The notes below the pieces were generated by a model that worked only from the letters and a program-made list of their open reading frames with translations, was not told the origin of the DNA and did no database searches. The position numbers and the translations under genes were made by a program. Shown here piece after piece: positions 1-9,310 of a DNA stretch of 64,000 bases. The first letter of the stretch is position 1; each line of letters starts with the position of its first letter. This stretch comes from Bifidobacterium pseudolongum subsp. globosum. GTDB lineage: Bacteria > Actinomycetota > Actinomycetes > Actinomycetales > Bifidobacteriaceae. The stretch covers positions 62,001 to 126,000 of the forward strand of contig NZ_JGZG01000002.1 in assembly GCF_000741295.1 (NCBI RefSeq), written 5' to 3'.

Positions 1-929
1 CCGGCGTCGTACTTCGCGGCCATGCAGCCGCGGCTCACGCTCGTCAAATGCAGCGTGTCGACAAGCGGCGTGTTCACGGCCTCCTCGTACTCCTTCTGCG
101 TGATGAAGCCTTGGTCGTGCATCAGTTGGAGCGTGATGTTGCGCTGCTTCTGCGCCTCTTCCTGGTTCTCTGGAATCGAAGGGTCGTATTTCGACGGGTT
201 CTTCGTGATCATGGCGATCGTGGCCGCTTGCACCACATTCAGTTTGTCCGCGGTCGTGTCGAAATACCGTTCCGCCGCCGCCTGCACGCCGTACAGCGAA
301 TTGCTGCCGAATTGCGCGATGTTCAGGTACCCCTGCAAGATCTCCTGCTTCGAATACTTCTTCTCCATCTGCACCGAGATGAGCATCTCGCGCAGCTTGC
401 GCGAGATCGTGTCTTCGGTGGCATGGTATGCGGCGATCGGGTCGTTGTTGTCGCGCGCCTTGGTGGCGAGCACGTTCTTCACGTACTGCTGCGTCAGCGA
501 CGAACCGCCCTGCTGGTCGCCCTTGCGCATGTAGGTCTGCACGAACGCGCGCATCACGCCCTGCACATCCACGCCCGAATGCTCCCAGAAGCGCTTGTCC
601 TCGCGGGCCACCACGGCCTGCATCATCGGTTTGGAGATGTCTTTGAGCGGCACCACTTCGCGGTTCTGCGCATAGAACTCCGCGATCACGGTCTTGCCGT
701 CGCTCGCGTACATCGTCGATTTCTGCGGCAGATTTGTCACATCGAAGTCAATGCCTTCCACCTGCATCGACGGGGCCACCGCTTTGGCCACATTGTTCGC
801 GCCCATCACCGCGGGCAGGAACAGCACGCTCATCGTCACACCGCCCGCAATGCACAGGGTGATGAACGCGAGCGCGAGCGCAAGCACGCGCATTCCAGTC
901 AGGGATTTCTTCTTGTTCGGCTTCGGCAT
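1..929 (-). CDS. Class A penicillin-binding protein (N-terminal part, cut by window edge)
   Basis: Bifunctional peptidoglycan synthase, of which only the first ~309 residues lie in the window. A basic N-terminus is followed by one membrane helix (about residues 13-40), so the rest is extracytoplasmic. The glycosyltransferase family 51 motifs appear in order: EDKRFWEHSGVD with the catalytic Glu near residue 110, GGSSLTQQ near 141, RKLRE near 177 and the KQEILQGYLN segment near 194. The transpeptidase domain would lie beyond base 1 and cannot be checked. An in-frame ATG three codons upstream (938) is an alternative start; neither has a strong ribosome site. The gene is transcribed out of the window, downstream of the Crp-like regulator. 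Confidence 0.93.
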   Translation of the reverse strand, partial: MPKPNKKKSLTGMRVLALALAFITLCIAGGVTMSVLFLPAVMGANNVAKAVAPSMQVEGIDFDVTNLPQKSTMYASDGKTVIAEFYAQNREVVPLKDISKPMMQAVVAREDKRFWEHSGVDVQGVMRAFVQTYMRKGDQQGGSSLTQQYVKNVLATKARDNNDPIAAYHATEDTISRKLREMLISVQMEKKYSKQEILQGYLNIAQFGSNSLYGVQAAAERYFDTTADKLNVVQAATIAMITKNPSKYDPSIPENQEEAQKQRNITLQLMHDQGFITQKEYEEAVNTPLVDTLHLTSVSRGCMAAKYDA

Positions 930-1008
930 GCTGACCATTCTAAATGGTCGGCTCTACTGCGTCCACAGCTTCCCCGCAATGCTCACGCAATGTGCGCAAC
1001 CGCCCGCG

Positions 1009-1719
1009 CTAGCGCTGCGAGCGGCGGATCAGTTTGCCCGGCTGGTAGATGATGATCGTGCGCCCCTCGCGCGCGATCCATCCGCGGTTGGCAAAATCCA
1101 TGAGCGCCTTGTTCACTGTTTCGCGGGACGACCCCACAAGCTGCGCCATCTCCTCCTGCGTCAGGTCGTGCGGCACCTGCAGGCCCTCCTCGACCGGCTT
1201 GCCGAAGCGTGCCGCCAGATTGAGCAGTGTCTTCGCCAAGCGCGCGGGCACGTCCATGAACACCAGGTCCGCGATCCGCTCGTTGTTCAGGCGCAGGCGG
1301 TTCGCCAGCACCTGCAGCATGTCGACGGCCACGCGCGGGTGCGCGTTGAGCCACGCGAACAGCGCGTCGTGTTCGAGCCACACCACTTTGGTGCCATTGA
1401 GCATCGCCACTGCGGTCGCCGTGCGCGGGCCCCCTTCGGGGTCGAACACGGGAATCTCGCCGAGCACTTCGCCGCGCGTGTGGATGCTCAGCAGCTGCAC
1501 GCGGTTGTCCGCCGACTGCCGGATCAGCTTCACGCGCCCCTGCTCGATCACATACATGCGGTGATCGGTGTCCCCCTCGCGGAAAATCGTGTCGCCTTTG
1601 TTCACCATAGCGCTGTGCATATGTGGCAGCAGCTCCTCCGCCTGTTGCACGGAGACCTGCTTGAACAGGGCCGTGTGCAGCAGCGGGTTGTGCGTCTGAT
1701 CGTCGTTGTGCGTCGCCAT
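1009..1719 (-). CDS. Crp/Fnr-family transcription regulator (GlxR-like)
   Basis: Predicted 236-residue cytoplasmic DNA-binding regulator. Residues about 15-125 form a cyclic-nucleotide-binding fold, with the phosphate-binding segment GEVLGEIPVFDPEGGPRTA; Arg99-Thr100 match the cAMP-contacting Arg/Thr of the family. A winged helix-turn-helix follows (LTQEEMAQLVGSSRETVNKAL, about 186-206). The start was set at the ATG at 1719, preceded by GAGG five bases away; the frame stays open further upstream but that extension looks non-coding. In other actinobacteria this type (GlxR, Crp) is a global carbon regulator. Whether cAMP is the effector here is inference. It lies alone between pbp and the lipoate ligase. 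Confidence 0.9.
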   Translation of the reverse strand: MATHNDDQTHNPLLHTALFKQVSVQQAEELLPHMHSAMVNKGDTIFREGDTDHRMYVIEQGRVKLIRQSADNRVQLLSIHTRGEVLGEIPVFDPEGGPRTATAVAMLNGTKVVWLEHDALFAWLNAHPRVAVDMLQVLANRLRLNNERIADLVFMDVPARLAKTLLNLAARFGKPVEEGLQVPHDLTQEEMAQLVGSSRETVNKALMDFANRGWIAREGRTIIIYQPGKLIRRSQR

Positions 1720-1830
1720 GACCACCTCATGCTTGAACCGTGTGCCTGCGCCCGGGCCGTCCATGGGCGCACGGTTGTCCCATTGTAGTCCAGCCACGCA
1801 CCGAACCCCAGCCTGCCGCGCCCCTGCGCG

Positions 1831-2961
1831 TCATACGGCGCCAAATGCGCGCGCCGTGCGCACGAGGCGCGCCACGACCTGCGCGCGCGTGAGCCGTGTG
1901 CCCGCGCATATCGGCTCCACGCGTTTCGCCGCCGATTTGACCGCTTTGTCAGACATCTTCTCGGCGCTCGTGTTCAACACGGCGCCCATTGCGCGCGCGT
2001 CGATGCTGTACGCGAGCGTCGTGTGGTGCAATATGCAGCCGGGTTCGCCGGGCACGCGCTGCTGAGCCGACCCGCCGATCTTGCCATGCGGGCCCGCGAT
2101 GTCGTTGAGGCCGGCGAACCGCGCACGCACACCGCACGCGCGCAGCCCCTCGATGAGCCACATATCGCACAACTGGAACGATTGCGCCACATCGAGCCCC
2201 TGCACAAAACCGAGCGGCGCGTACAACGAAACGGTGATCGTGCGCGCAGGCTCGATGACCATCGCGCCGCCGCCCGAATCGCGCCGCACCACGTGCACGC
2301 CGCGCGCACGCGCCTGGTCGAGATGCACTTCGTCTTCGATTGACTGGTACGCCCCGCACACCACCGCGGGCGCGCCCCAATCCCACACGCGCAGCGTGGC
2401 CGGGCGCGCGCCGTGCGCCACCTGCCGCGACCATTCGCGCTCCACGCGCATCTGCTCTTCGGGCATGCGCGGGCAGTCCTCCACGAGCACGGGGGCGAGC
2501 GCACGCCAGCGTTCGCGCACCTCGCGCGGGTCGATCAGCGGCGGCTGGGGGTGCTCGCCGTGCTGTGCGGCCTGCCATTGGCGGTGGATGCGCGCGTTGC
2601 GTTCGCCCTCAAACCGCGCGAGCGCCTGCGCGAATGGTTCGAGCGCGCGCTGTGCATGGGCGCGCAACGTGGCGAGCGCGATGGATTCGGCGTTCGCGCC
2701 GATCAACGCGCGTTCCACAATCGGTTCGAGCGCGCGCACGGTGGCGCGGTACCACGGTTCGATCGCCACGCCGGGCGCATCGAGTGCGCTAAGACGCCCG
2801 GCGAGCGCCTCTTCGGCCTGCGCGATCACCGCGGCGGACGAACGCTCGCCGGCGGCGAAGAAATCGCCGTCGATATGGCATGTGCGCGTGCCGGCTGCAT
2901 CCGCAACCGTCACGCGCACGAGTTTGCCGCCGGGAATCTTGACTTCGCCGATTGCGGGCAT
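1831..2961 (-). CDS. lplA: Lipoate-protein ligase with accessory domain fused at the N-terminus
   Basis: Predicted 376-residue cytoplasmic lipoate (or octanoate) ligase that would lipoylate carrier proteins. Residues 1-50 resemble the small LplB/C-terminal accessory domain (IPGGKLVRV near 9-17 and DGDFF near 31-35). The catalytic LplA fold follows from about 155, with RRDSGGGA (226-233), NDI (286-288) and GKIGGSAQ, where Lys294 is the expected adenylate-binding lysine. In most bacterial LplA the accessory domain is C-terminal or a separate protein, so this order is reversed. A long charged linker (about 60-150) is not typical. The only visible lipoyl acceptor nearby is GcvH at 9307-9711. The gene starts three bases after the TM2 gene's mirrored end, suggesting co-transcription with it. 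Confidence 0.85.
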   Translation of the reverse strand: MPAIGEVKIPGGKLVRVTVADAAGTRTCHIDGDFFAAGERSSAAVIAQAEEALAGRLSALDAPGVAIEPWYRATVRALEPIVERALIGANAESIALATLRAHAQRALEPFAQALARFEGERNARIHRQWQAAQHGEHPQPPLIDPREVRERWRALAPVLVEDCPRMPEEQMRVEREWSRQVAHGARPATLRVWDWGAPAVVCGAYQSIEDEVHLDQARARGVHVVRRDSGGGAMVIEPARTITVSLYAPLGFVQGLDVAQSFQLCDMWLIEGLRACGVRARFAGLNDIAGPHGKIGGSAQQRVPGEPGCILHHTTLAYSIDARAMGAVLNTSAEKMSDKAVKSAAKRVEPICAGTRLTRAQVVARLVRTARAFGAV

Positions 2962-2964
2962 GGG

Positions 2965-3675
2965 TCAGTCGACGAGTTCGACGCCGCGGGCGTCGCGGTG
3001 GGCCGGCGTGCCGTAGTTCGATGTGAGGATTTGCACACCTTCGACGATCGACCAGATGATCGCGGCGATCGGTCCGAGGCCGAACAGGATCCAACCGAGG
3101 CATGTGAGCAGCACCTGGGCGATCGCCTTGCCGGTGAAGCCGAGGTAGAAGTTGTGGATGCCCAAAGCGCCGAAGAACAGCGCGAGCAGGCCGGCGAGGA
3201 TCTTGTTGCGCGGGATGTAGCCCGTCGGCACCGCCGCATATGTCGGGGTGCCAGGGGCCGGCTGGCCGTATTGCGGCTGCGCGTACTGCTGCCCGTACGG
3301 ATCGGCGGACGGCTGTGTGTATGGATCGGCAGCCGGCTGCGCATACTGATCCGCAGCAGGTTGTGTATAGGGATTGGAGGCCGGCTGGCCGTATTGCGGG
3401 GTGTTCGCCGTGGCTGGCTGCGTGTATGGATTGGCGGTGTGCGCGGCGACATTCGGCATGGCGGTCGTGGCCTGCTGGTCGGCCGAGTACGGGTCGTCCA
3501 TGGTGCCGTTCGGATTCGGCGGCAGATCAGGCATCTGCGGCATTGCCGTGGTGAAGGTCTCGGTCACTTCGATGTCCTGCTGATTGGCGTCAGCTGTGGT
3601 GCCACCGGTATACGCGGCGGGCGTCTCGTCGTTGGACGGCGCGGGGTTGATGTTCGGATTGGTCGGATCGGTCAT
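2965..3675 (-). CDS. TM2-domain membrane protein with Pro/Gln/Tyr-rich N-terminal tail
   Basis: 236 residues. The first ~150 form a low-complexity tail with repeated NPYTQPA/DPYTQP/QYGQPA-type units, probably disordered. Residues about 153-215 are a TM2 domain: a short basic turn (PRNK), a first hydrophobic helix with the family signature GALGIHNFYLGF (169-180), then a second helix. TM2 proteins are small bitopic membrane proteins of unknown biochemical role. The gene is followed three bases later by the lipoate ligase on the same strand. The repeats make the tail length likely to vary between strains. Identification of the domain is firm; function is unknown. Confidence 0.85.
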   Translation of the reverse strand: MTDPTNPNINPAPSNDETPAAYTGGTTADANQQDIEVTETFTTAMPQMPDLPPNPNGTMDDPYSADQQATTAMPNVAAHTANPYTQPATANTPQYGQPASNPYTQPAADQYAQPAADPYTQPSADPYGQQYAQPQYGQPAPGTPTYAAVPTGYIPRNKILAGLLALFFGALGIHNFYLGFTGKAIAQVLLTCLGWILFGLGPIAAIIWSIVEGVQILTSNYGTPAHRDARGVELVD

Positions 3676-3807
3676 GGATGCTCTTTTCGTGTCGTGTTTG
3701 CCGTGCCCAGCCGTATTGGCTGTCGGCTGCCATTACCACTCTACACGGCCACAGGTTGATGGGGCCTCTGTTTTCCGGCTCACGATGGCTGTCGATGGTC
3801 ATCTGCC

Positions 3808-3935
3808 AGACACCGACAGCCATACTGTAGGTAATCGGCGACAGCACATGACTAGTCGCCAGACACCAACGGACATACGGAAGGCAGTCGGCGACAACCC
3901 GTGGCTAGCAACTAGATACCAACGGACATACGGAG
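3808..3935. repeat. Degenerate 53-bp tandem repeat (about 2.4 copies)
   Basis: Three units begin at 3808, 3861 and 3914, an exact 53-base period. The best conserved part is the 18-base block around ACCAACGGACATACGGA in units 2 and 3; unit 1 is diverged, and unit 3 loses similarity after about 22 bases. It fills the 364-base gene-free stretch between the TM2 gene and the small peptide gene. No open frame, promoter or structured RNA is evident apart from the terminator at 3984-4017. Confidence 0.7.
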
Positions 3936-3983
3936 AACGGGAATGCGGTGGAAACAGGACTGGGTGTAATGGCGTATGATAAC

Positions 3984-4017
3984 GGCGGCCGGCATGCTTA
4001 TGGGCTTGCCGGCCGCC
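3984..4017 (-). terminator. Terminator hairpin of the small peptide gene
   Basis: Perfect 11-base GC-rich arms at 3984-3994 and 4007-4017 with a 12-base loop, 22 bases past the stop of the 4040-4171 gene on the minus strand. The trailing T-run is weak. Confidence 0.6.
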
Positions 4018-4039
4018 GCCGAAGCATCAAGCGCGAGGC

Positions 4040-4171
4040 TCAGGCCACGTAGGTTGGGCCGTATTCGCTCGGTACGTGGGTCGTGGCGATGTACGGGCCT
4101 GCGGTGGGGCTCGCGTAGGTCTGGAAACCGTTGCTGTAGTTCATCGAAGCTTCTTCACAATTGCAGCACAT
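4040..4171 (-). CDS. Small cysteine-rich peptide (43 residues), unknown function
   Basis: Starts MCCNCEEASM and ends GPTYVA. It has three Cys within the first five residues and a Tyr/Pro/Thr/Ser-rich remainder with several Tyr residues. It has no hydrophobic helix and no recognisable signal peptide. A strong ribosome site (GAAAGAGG) lies seven bases before the ATG, and a GC-rich hairpin lies just past the stop, so it looks like a complete expressed unit. It follows leuB on the same strand after a 126-base gap and may share its transcript. The CCxC start could bind metal or form disulfides; a peptide precursor or signalling peptide is possible. No family is recognised, and no modification or export gene lies next to it. 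Confidence 0.6.
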   Translation of the reverse strand: MCCNCEEASMNYSNGFQTYASPTAGPYIATTHVPSEYGPTYVA

Positions 4172-4297
4172 AGCTGTACCTCTTTCGCTGGTTGGGCGCG
4201 CGGTGTGCGCGCCGTGAATCGTGCGTATTCGCAGCTCAGTCTACAGCCGAGCCACGATGAAAGACGGGCGTCCGGCCCGGCATGCGACCATGCCGCG

Positions 4298-5338
4298 TCA
4301 GATGCGGGCCAGGATGTCGCGGCCCACTTCCGCGGTGGAACGCGTGGTGGAGCCGAGCTCCTCGATGTCGGCCTCGACCGCGGCGTCGATCCGCGCGGCG
4401 GCGGCGTCGAACCCCAGGTGGCGCAGCAGCATGGCCGCCGACAGGATGGCGGCGGTCGGGTTCGCGATGCCCTGGCCTGCGATGTCGGGCGCAGATCCGT
4501 GGATCGGCTCGAACATCGACGGGTATTCGTTGATCGCGTTGATGCAGCCGGACGCGGAATAGCCCACGCCGCCCACCACGGCGCCCGCCTCATCGGTCAG
4601 GATGTCGCCGAACAGGTTGTCGGTCAGGATCACGTCGAAGCGCGAGGGGTCGTTGACCAGGTAGATTGTGGCGGCGTCCACATGGTTGTAGTCGTGCGTG
4701 ACCTCGGGGTACTCCTCGCCCACCTTGTCCACGATGCGCTGCCACATGTCACCGGCGTTCACGAGCACGTTCTTCTTGTGCACGAGCGTCACATGCTTGC
4801 GGCGCTTCATGGCCAAGTCGAACGCGTAGCGCACCACGCGCTCCACGCCGTACGCCGTGTTGATCGAGACCTCGGTGGCCACCTCGTGCTCGGTGCCCTT
4901 GCGGATCGCGCCGCCGGCGCCGCAATACAGGCCTTCGGTGCCTTCGCGCACCACCACGAAGTCGATCTCGCCCGGCTCGGCGAGCGGCGAGGTGACGCCC
5001 TTGTACAGCTTGGACGGCCGCAGGTTCACATACTGGTCCAGCGCGAAGCGCAGCTTGAGCAGCAGCCCGCGCTCGAGCACGCCCGCCTTGACGCGCGGGT
5101 CGCCTACCGCGCCGAGCAGGATCGCGTCGGTGCCCTTGATACGCTCCAGGTCCTCGTCGGGCAGGATCTCGCCGTCGCGCAGGTAGCGCTCCGCGCCCAG
5201 ATCGAAGTCCACATAGGTGAACTGCGCCGCGTCGCCGGCCGCCTTCTCAAGCGCCTGCTGGGCCCACGGCGTGACTTCCTTGCCAATGCCATCGCCGGGA
5301 ATCACGGCGATCGTGTACTGCGTCTTGTTTTCACTCAT
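4298..5338 (-). CDS. leuB: 3-isopropylmalate dehydrogenase
   Basis: 346-residue NAD-dependent oxidative decarboxylase of leucine biosynthesis, cytoplasmic. The N-terminus [13 protein letters not shown], the substrate-binding [10 protein letters not shown] segment, the metal-binding Asp cluster in [18 protein letters not shown], and the NAD-binding [18 protein letters not shown] loop are all present. The start was set at the ATG at 5338 (MSENKTQY), where homology begins. The frame is open for another ~117 codons upstream, but that part is the antisense of the oligopeptidase gene's 3' end. It lies 98 bases downstream of the oligopeptidase gene; no attenuator-type leader was seen. Confidence 0.96.
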   Translation of the reverse strand: MSENKTQYTIAVIPGDGIGKEVTPWAQQALEKAAGDAAQFTYVDFDLGAERYLRDGEILPDEDLERIKGTDAILLGAVGDPRVKAGVLERGLLLKLRFALDQYVNLRPSKLYKGVTSPLAEPGEIDFVVVREGTEGLYCGAGGAIRKGTEHEVATEVSINTAYGVERVVRYAFDLAMKRRKHVTLVHKKNVLVNAGDMWQRIVDKVGEEYPEVTHDYNHVDAATIYLVNDPSRFDVILTDNLFGDILTDEAGAVVGGVGYSASGCINAINEYPSMFEPIHGSAPDIAGQGIANPTAAILSAAMLLRHLGFDAAAARIDAAVEADIEELGSTTRSTAEVGRDILARI

Positions 5339-5436
5339 AAGACGCGAGCGTACACGCGGCGCGCGCATGGTGAACCCATGCGGCTCATTTCTTGGACAGC
5401 TCTTCGCAAAACATCCACATGGCAAGACGCCCCGCG

Positions 5437-7878
5437 CTACATGAGCTCGGTCGCACGCATCACGTCGAGGCACCACGCGTTCTCGTAGCACACGTCGCGC
5501 CAACGCTTGTAGCGGCCCGTGCCGCCGCCGTGCCCGGCCTCCACCTCGACCTTGATCACGGCGTCGAGCCCGGCCGCCTGCAGGCGCGCCACCCATTTGA
5601 GCGGCTCCACCACAAGCACGCGCATGTCGTTCATCGACGTCGTCACAAAGATGCGCGGGTAGGCCTCCACCGCCTCGCCGTCGCGCCACACGGCGCGCGC
5701 CGGCTGGGCGGCCGCGGGCTCGGGAATCGCAGGCTCGTCGATGCGCCCGTCATCCGCGGGCATCGGCGAGTTCTCGTACGGCGAATACCCGCGCATGTAC
5801 TGGTACGCCTCCACATCGTGCAGCGGGTCCCCCCATTCGTCCCATTCGGTCACGGTGAGCGGCAGGCTCGGGTCGAGCATCGTCGTCAGCGCGTCCACGA
5901 ACGGCACGTCCGCCTCGATGCCGGCGTACCGTTCCGGCGCCAGATTCGCCACCGCGCCCATCAGCAGGCCGCCGGCGGACCCGCCGTTCGCCACCGTGCG
6001 CGCCGGATCCGCGAGACCGCAGTCCTGCAGCGCGGCCGTGGCGTCCACGAAATCCTCGAATGTGTGTTTTTTGTTGAGCCGCCGGCCCGTTTCGTACCAT
6101 GCGCGCCCCATCTCGCCGCCGCCGCGCACATGCGGCACGGCATAGAGCACACCGCGGTCGAGCATGCTCACGCGCGCCACCGAGAACGCGGGGTCGGTGC
6201 TGATCTCGTACGCGCCATACCCGGTGATGAACATCGGCATCGACTCGAGCGGCGCGCCCTTCTTGTAGACGAGCGAGACGGGGATCGATTCGCCGTCGCG
6301 CGCACGCACCCAGATCGACCGTTCGGCGTACGCGCGCGCGTCGTACCCGCCGAGCACCGTGGCGGCCTTGAGCAGCGTGTCCTCGCCCGTGGCCGGGTCG
6401 ATTTCGCGCAGTTCGCCCGGCCGCGTGTAGCTCGTGAACGAATAGCGCATGCGCGGCGCCTCGTACGAGGGATTGCCGGCCGTGCCGATCGAATACATGC
6501 GCCCGGCCGTGCCCTCGAACCCGCGCAATGCCGGCACGTCGGCCGGTTCGTCGTCGCCTTCGAGCGGCGGCGGCACAAGCTCGGTGAAGCTCCACGGGCG
6601 GCCGGACAGGAAATCGCGCGCCGCCTGACCCTTCGTAGTGATCGCGAGGCGCGGCAGGCCGTCGCCGCGGTACGAGAGCGCCACGAAGTTCTTGTGGAAC
6701 GCGATGCCTTCGATCGCGAGCCCGCGCACGCCCTGCAACAGGGCGGGGTTCCGCGCATCGGTGAACGGTGTGCCGACCGGCGTCCGCCGCGCGCCGGGCG
6801 CCACACGGTCGCCGAGCTCGGTGCCGTACGGCGAGCCGACCGCGATCGTCACGCCGTCGCCCAGCCGGTACGGCGGTTTGTGCGCACGCATGTCGATCAC
6901 GTCGATTTCGAAATTGGGATTGACCGCGTTGTGGTAGACGACCGCGATCGGGATGTCCTCGCCCTGCTCACCCGCATGCTCGAACACGCCGAAGCTCACG
7001 TCGTATTCAATGCCCTCCCGCCGCGGGATGACCGGGGTGAACTCGCCTTCCGGGTCATCCACAGGCAGCATCAGCACCTCGCTCGTGGTCTTCGAGCCGG
7101 TGCCGATCACGATGTGCCGGTCGTCGAACGACATGCCGACACCGGTCCAGAACCGCTCGTCACGCTCCTCGTACACATCCACGTCGGATTCGACCGGCGT
7201 GCCGACCTTGTGCCGGCGGATCAGGTACGGGCGCTGCGCGTCGTCGAGCACCGTGTAGAACACATACCGGGCGTCGGGCGTGAAGCACGCGGCGGCGATG
7301 CCGTCGAAGCGCTCGGGCAGCTCCTCGCCGGTGTCGAGGTCACGGATTGTGAAATCATAGCGTTCGTCGCCGCGCGTGTCGACGCCGAAGAGCATCCAGC
7401 GGCCGTCCTTGCTGATGTCCATGCCGCCGAGCGCGAAGAACTCGTGCCCTTGCGCCTCCACGTTCGTGTCAAAGATGACCTGCTCCCCCGCGAGCTCGCC
7501 CGGCGCCTGTGCGGCGTCAATCACCGGCGGGTCCCAGTCGTCCGCGCCGCGGATCGGCAGGCGGCATTGTGTACCGTACTGCAGCCCCTCCTGCGTGCGC
7601 ACGTAATACCAGTAGCCGTCCATGCGCGTCGGCACCGACATGTCGGTCTCCTGCACGCGCGACTTGAACTCGTCGAACAGCCGCTCACGCAATGGTTCGA
7701 GATGGGCCATGCGCGTGGCCATGTATGCGTTCTCCTCCTCCACGAACCGCTGCAGTTGCGGCGATTCCTTGTCGCGCATCCACTCGTACGGGTCGACGAA
7801 CACGTCGTTGTGGAATGTGCGGGTGGTGGGCGTGCGCCGGGCGCGCGGCGGCTGTGGTGCGTGCTGTTCGTTGGTCAT
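5437..7878 (-). CDS. ptrB: Oligopeptidase B / prolyl-oligopeptidase family serine peptidase
   Basis: About 813 residues, S9A family, cytoplasmic. The N-terminal two-thirds is the beta-propeller that limits access to short peptides. The catalytic alpha/beta-hydrolase domain contains the nucleophile in [10 protein letters not shown] (Ser about 634). Further on are the Asp in SMNDMRV...EPLKW and the His in [11 protein letters not shown], so the triad is intact. The propeller-to-catalytic junction carries the usual family segments ([26 protein letters not shown]). The start is the ATG at 7878, eight codons inside the longest frame. Probable role: cleavage of peptides after basic residues during peptide recycling; the exact specificity is inferred from the family. 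Confidence 0.93.
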   Translation of the reverse strand: MTNEQHAPQPPRARRTPTTRTFHNDVFVDPYEWMRDKESPQLQRFVEEENAYMATRMAHLEPLRERLFDEFKSRVQETDMSVPTRMDGYWYYVRTQEGLQYGTQCRLPIRGADDWDPPVIDAAQAPGELAGEQVIFDTNVEAQGHEFFALGGMDISKDGRWMLFGVDTRGDERYDFTIRDLDTGEELPERFDGIAAACFTPDARYVFYTVLDDAQRPYLIRRHKVGTPVESDVDVYEERDERFWTGVGMSFDDRHIVIGTGSKTTSEVLMLPVDDPEGEFTPVIPRREGIEYDVSFGVFEHAGEQGEDIPIAVVYHNAVNPNFEIDVIDMRAHKPPYRLGDGVTIAVGSPYGTELGDRVAPGARRTPVGTPFTDARNPALLQGVRGLAIEGIAFHKNFVALSYRGDGLPRLAITTKGQAARDFLSGRPWSFTELVPPPLEGDDEPADVPALRGFEGTAGRMYSIGTAGNPSYEAPRMRYSFTSYTRPGELREIDPATGEDTLLKAATVLGGYDARAYAERSIWVRARDGESIPVSLVYKKGAPLESMPMFITGYGAYEISTDPAFSVARVSMLDRGVLYAVPHVRGGGEMGRAWYETGRRLNKKHTFEDFVDATAALQDCGLADPARTVANGGSAGGLLMGAVANLAPERYAGIEADVPFVDALTTMLDPSLPLTVTEWDEWGDPLHDVEAYQYMRGYSPYENSPMPADDGRIDEPAIPEPAAAQPARAVWRDGEAVEAYPRIFVTTSMNDMRVLVVEPLKWVARLQAAGLDAVIKVEVEAGHGGGTGRYKRWRDVCYENAWCLDVMRATELM

Positions 7879-7918
7879 GCGCCGATTATAGGCACGCCTC
7901 ACGGCATGCGGCGCGCGC

Positions 7919-9310
7919 CTATACGAACTGCTGCAGATACGGCAGCATGGTCTTGCGGATGTTCGAACCCGTGGCGCCGGTGAACACCGGCACGTCGGTC
8001 ACCGGCATCGGCTGCGTGGCGGCGAACCCGGCCACCGAGGCCAGACCGCCCACCGATTCGCGCGCGGAAAGCTGGCGGATGCCAATCGCGAGCACACGCC
8101 CCGGATAGCGCTTGGCGATTTCGGCGTACGTGCTCGGGTCCTTCTGCCCGTCGTCGCCCAGCAGGATGAACTTCATGTCGGGGAAGTCCTCCATGAGCTG
8201 CTCGGCGTATTCGAGCTTGTGCTGCACGCCGGAAGGCACGAAGGTCTTGGGGCGCGGGTCCAGGTCGCGCAGCAGGAGCGGCCCGTCGGGGAACCCGTAG
8301 TCGAGGATGAAGTTGCGGATCGAGCTCTCCACGTTCCATGGCGAGGTGGACAGGTAGAAGAACGGCGCATCCGGGAACATGCGCCGGATGTCGTTGTACA
8401 TGACCGCCATGCCCGGCACGGAGGCGCGTTTGCGCGGCGAAAGCAGCAGCATGTTGTATGCCGCCTTCCACAGCGTGGGCACCTGTGTCACCATGATCGT
8501 GTCATCCACGTCGGAGATCACGCCGACCTTCGCGTCGCTCGGGATCGTGAACAGTTCCGCCTCGACCGGCCCGCGCCGCGGCACCTTGCAGCTGAAGCGG
8601 TGCACGCCCGGCTGTAGGCGGTGCTCGGCGAGCAGGTCCAGATAGCCTGCGGAGTCGGACACCGAATACGCCATCGTCTGTGCACGCGCCGGGTCGTTGC
8701 GGTCATACACCTCCATCGTGCCCACCTGCACGGTACGCAGCGGCACGCCGTCGATGTGGATGCTCACACGCTCGTGCGCCGCCGGCACCTCGAGCATCGC
8801 GTGGATGCCGCGCATCGGCGTATGCGGTTTGGCGCGCGTCGGCTCGTAGATCGTGCGGCACACGAGGCGCGAATATTCCTCGGTGCCATAGCCCACATAC
8901 GGTTTGACGCTCGGGAACCAGTTGAGATGCTTCACGAGGTTCGTCGAGAGCTTGAGCCACACGCCGAACACGCCGATGATGCTTTTGCGCACCAACTGTT
9001 TGAGCGGGTTCTTCCACTGCAACCGCCGGCGCCGTGCAATCCGTTCGCTCACCGCCGGCAGCGCGGTGCCCGCGGACACCGCACCGAGCGGCACCGCCAC
9101 GGTGGGCATGTCGCTGTTGGATGTGGCGGCGCTCGTCGTGCGCAATGCCACGGCCGCCGCCGGCGCGTCGGGCCCCGCCGCAGACGTGTTCGGCGAACTG
9201 CTCACCACACGGCCTTGCCGGTGCTGTTCCTCTTCGGCTTGGATCAGCGCGTGCTGCAGGATGCTTTTAACCTGCTGTGGCGCGTGCCGGATGTCGTCCC
9301 TGTCCGTCAT
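7919..9310 (-). CDS. App1-type phosphatidate phosphatase domain protein (DUF2183)
   Basis: 463 residues. The C-terminal half carries the App1 catalytic domain: a HAD-like DVDDT box at about 267-271 (GVISDVDDTIMVT), the SPWN segment after YLSTS, and KLEYAEQLMEDFPDMKFILLGDDGQKD near 390-420. The fungal App1 prototype dephosphorylates phosphatidate; bacterial members are assumed to act on phospholipids or related phosphates. The first ~95 residues are low-complexity and Ala/Ser/Thr-rich, followed by a basic stretch. Its ATG overlaps the gcvH stop by four bases (ATGA), so translation is probably coupled. That link to glycine cleavage is unexplained. Confidence 0.82.
   Translation of the reverse strand: MTDRDDIRHAPQQVKSILQHALIQAEEEQHRQGRVVSSSPNTSAAGPDAPAAAVALRTTSAATSNSDMPTVAVPLGAVSAGTALPAVSERIARRRRLQWKNPLKQLVRKSIIGVFGVWLKLSTNLVKHLNWFPSVKPYVGYGTEEYSRLVCRTIYEPTRAKPHTPMRGIHAMLEVPAAHERVSIHIDGVPLRTVQVGTMEVYDRNDPARAQTMAYSVSDSAGYLDLLAEHRLQPGVHRFSCKVPRRGPVEAELFTIPSDAKVGVISDVDDTIMVTQVPTLWKAAYNMLLLSPRKRASVPGMAVMYNDIRRMFPDAPFFYLSTSPWNVESSIRNFILDYGFPDGPLLLRDLDPRPKTFVPSGVQHKLEYAEQLMEDFPDMKFILLGDDGQKDPSTYAEIAKRYPGRVLAIGIRQLSARESVGGLASVAGFAATQPMPVTDVPVFTGATGSNIRKTMLPYLQQFV

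Noticed and set aside
48..1052. 334-codon plus-strand frame at the window start
   Set aside because: Antisense of the PBP gene, whose GT51 motifs are clear on the minus strand.
5392..7983. 863-codon open frame on the plus strand
   Set aside because: It is the antisense of the oligopeptidase B gene; Arg/His-rich low-complexity translation typical of GC-rich shadow frames.
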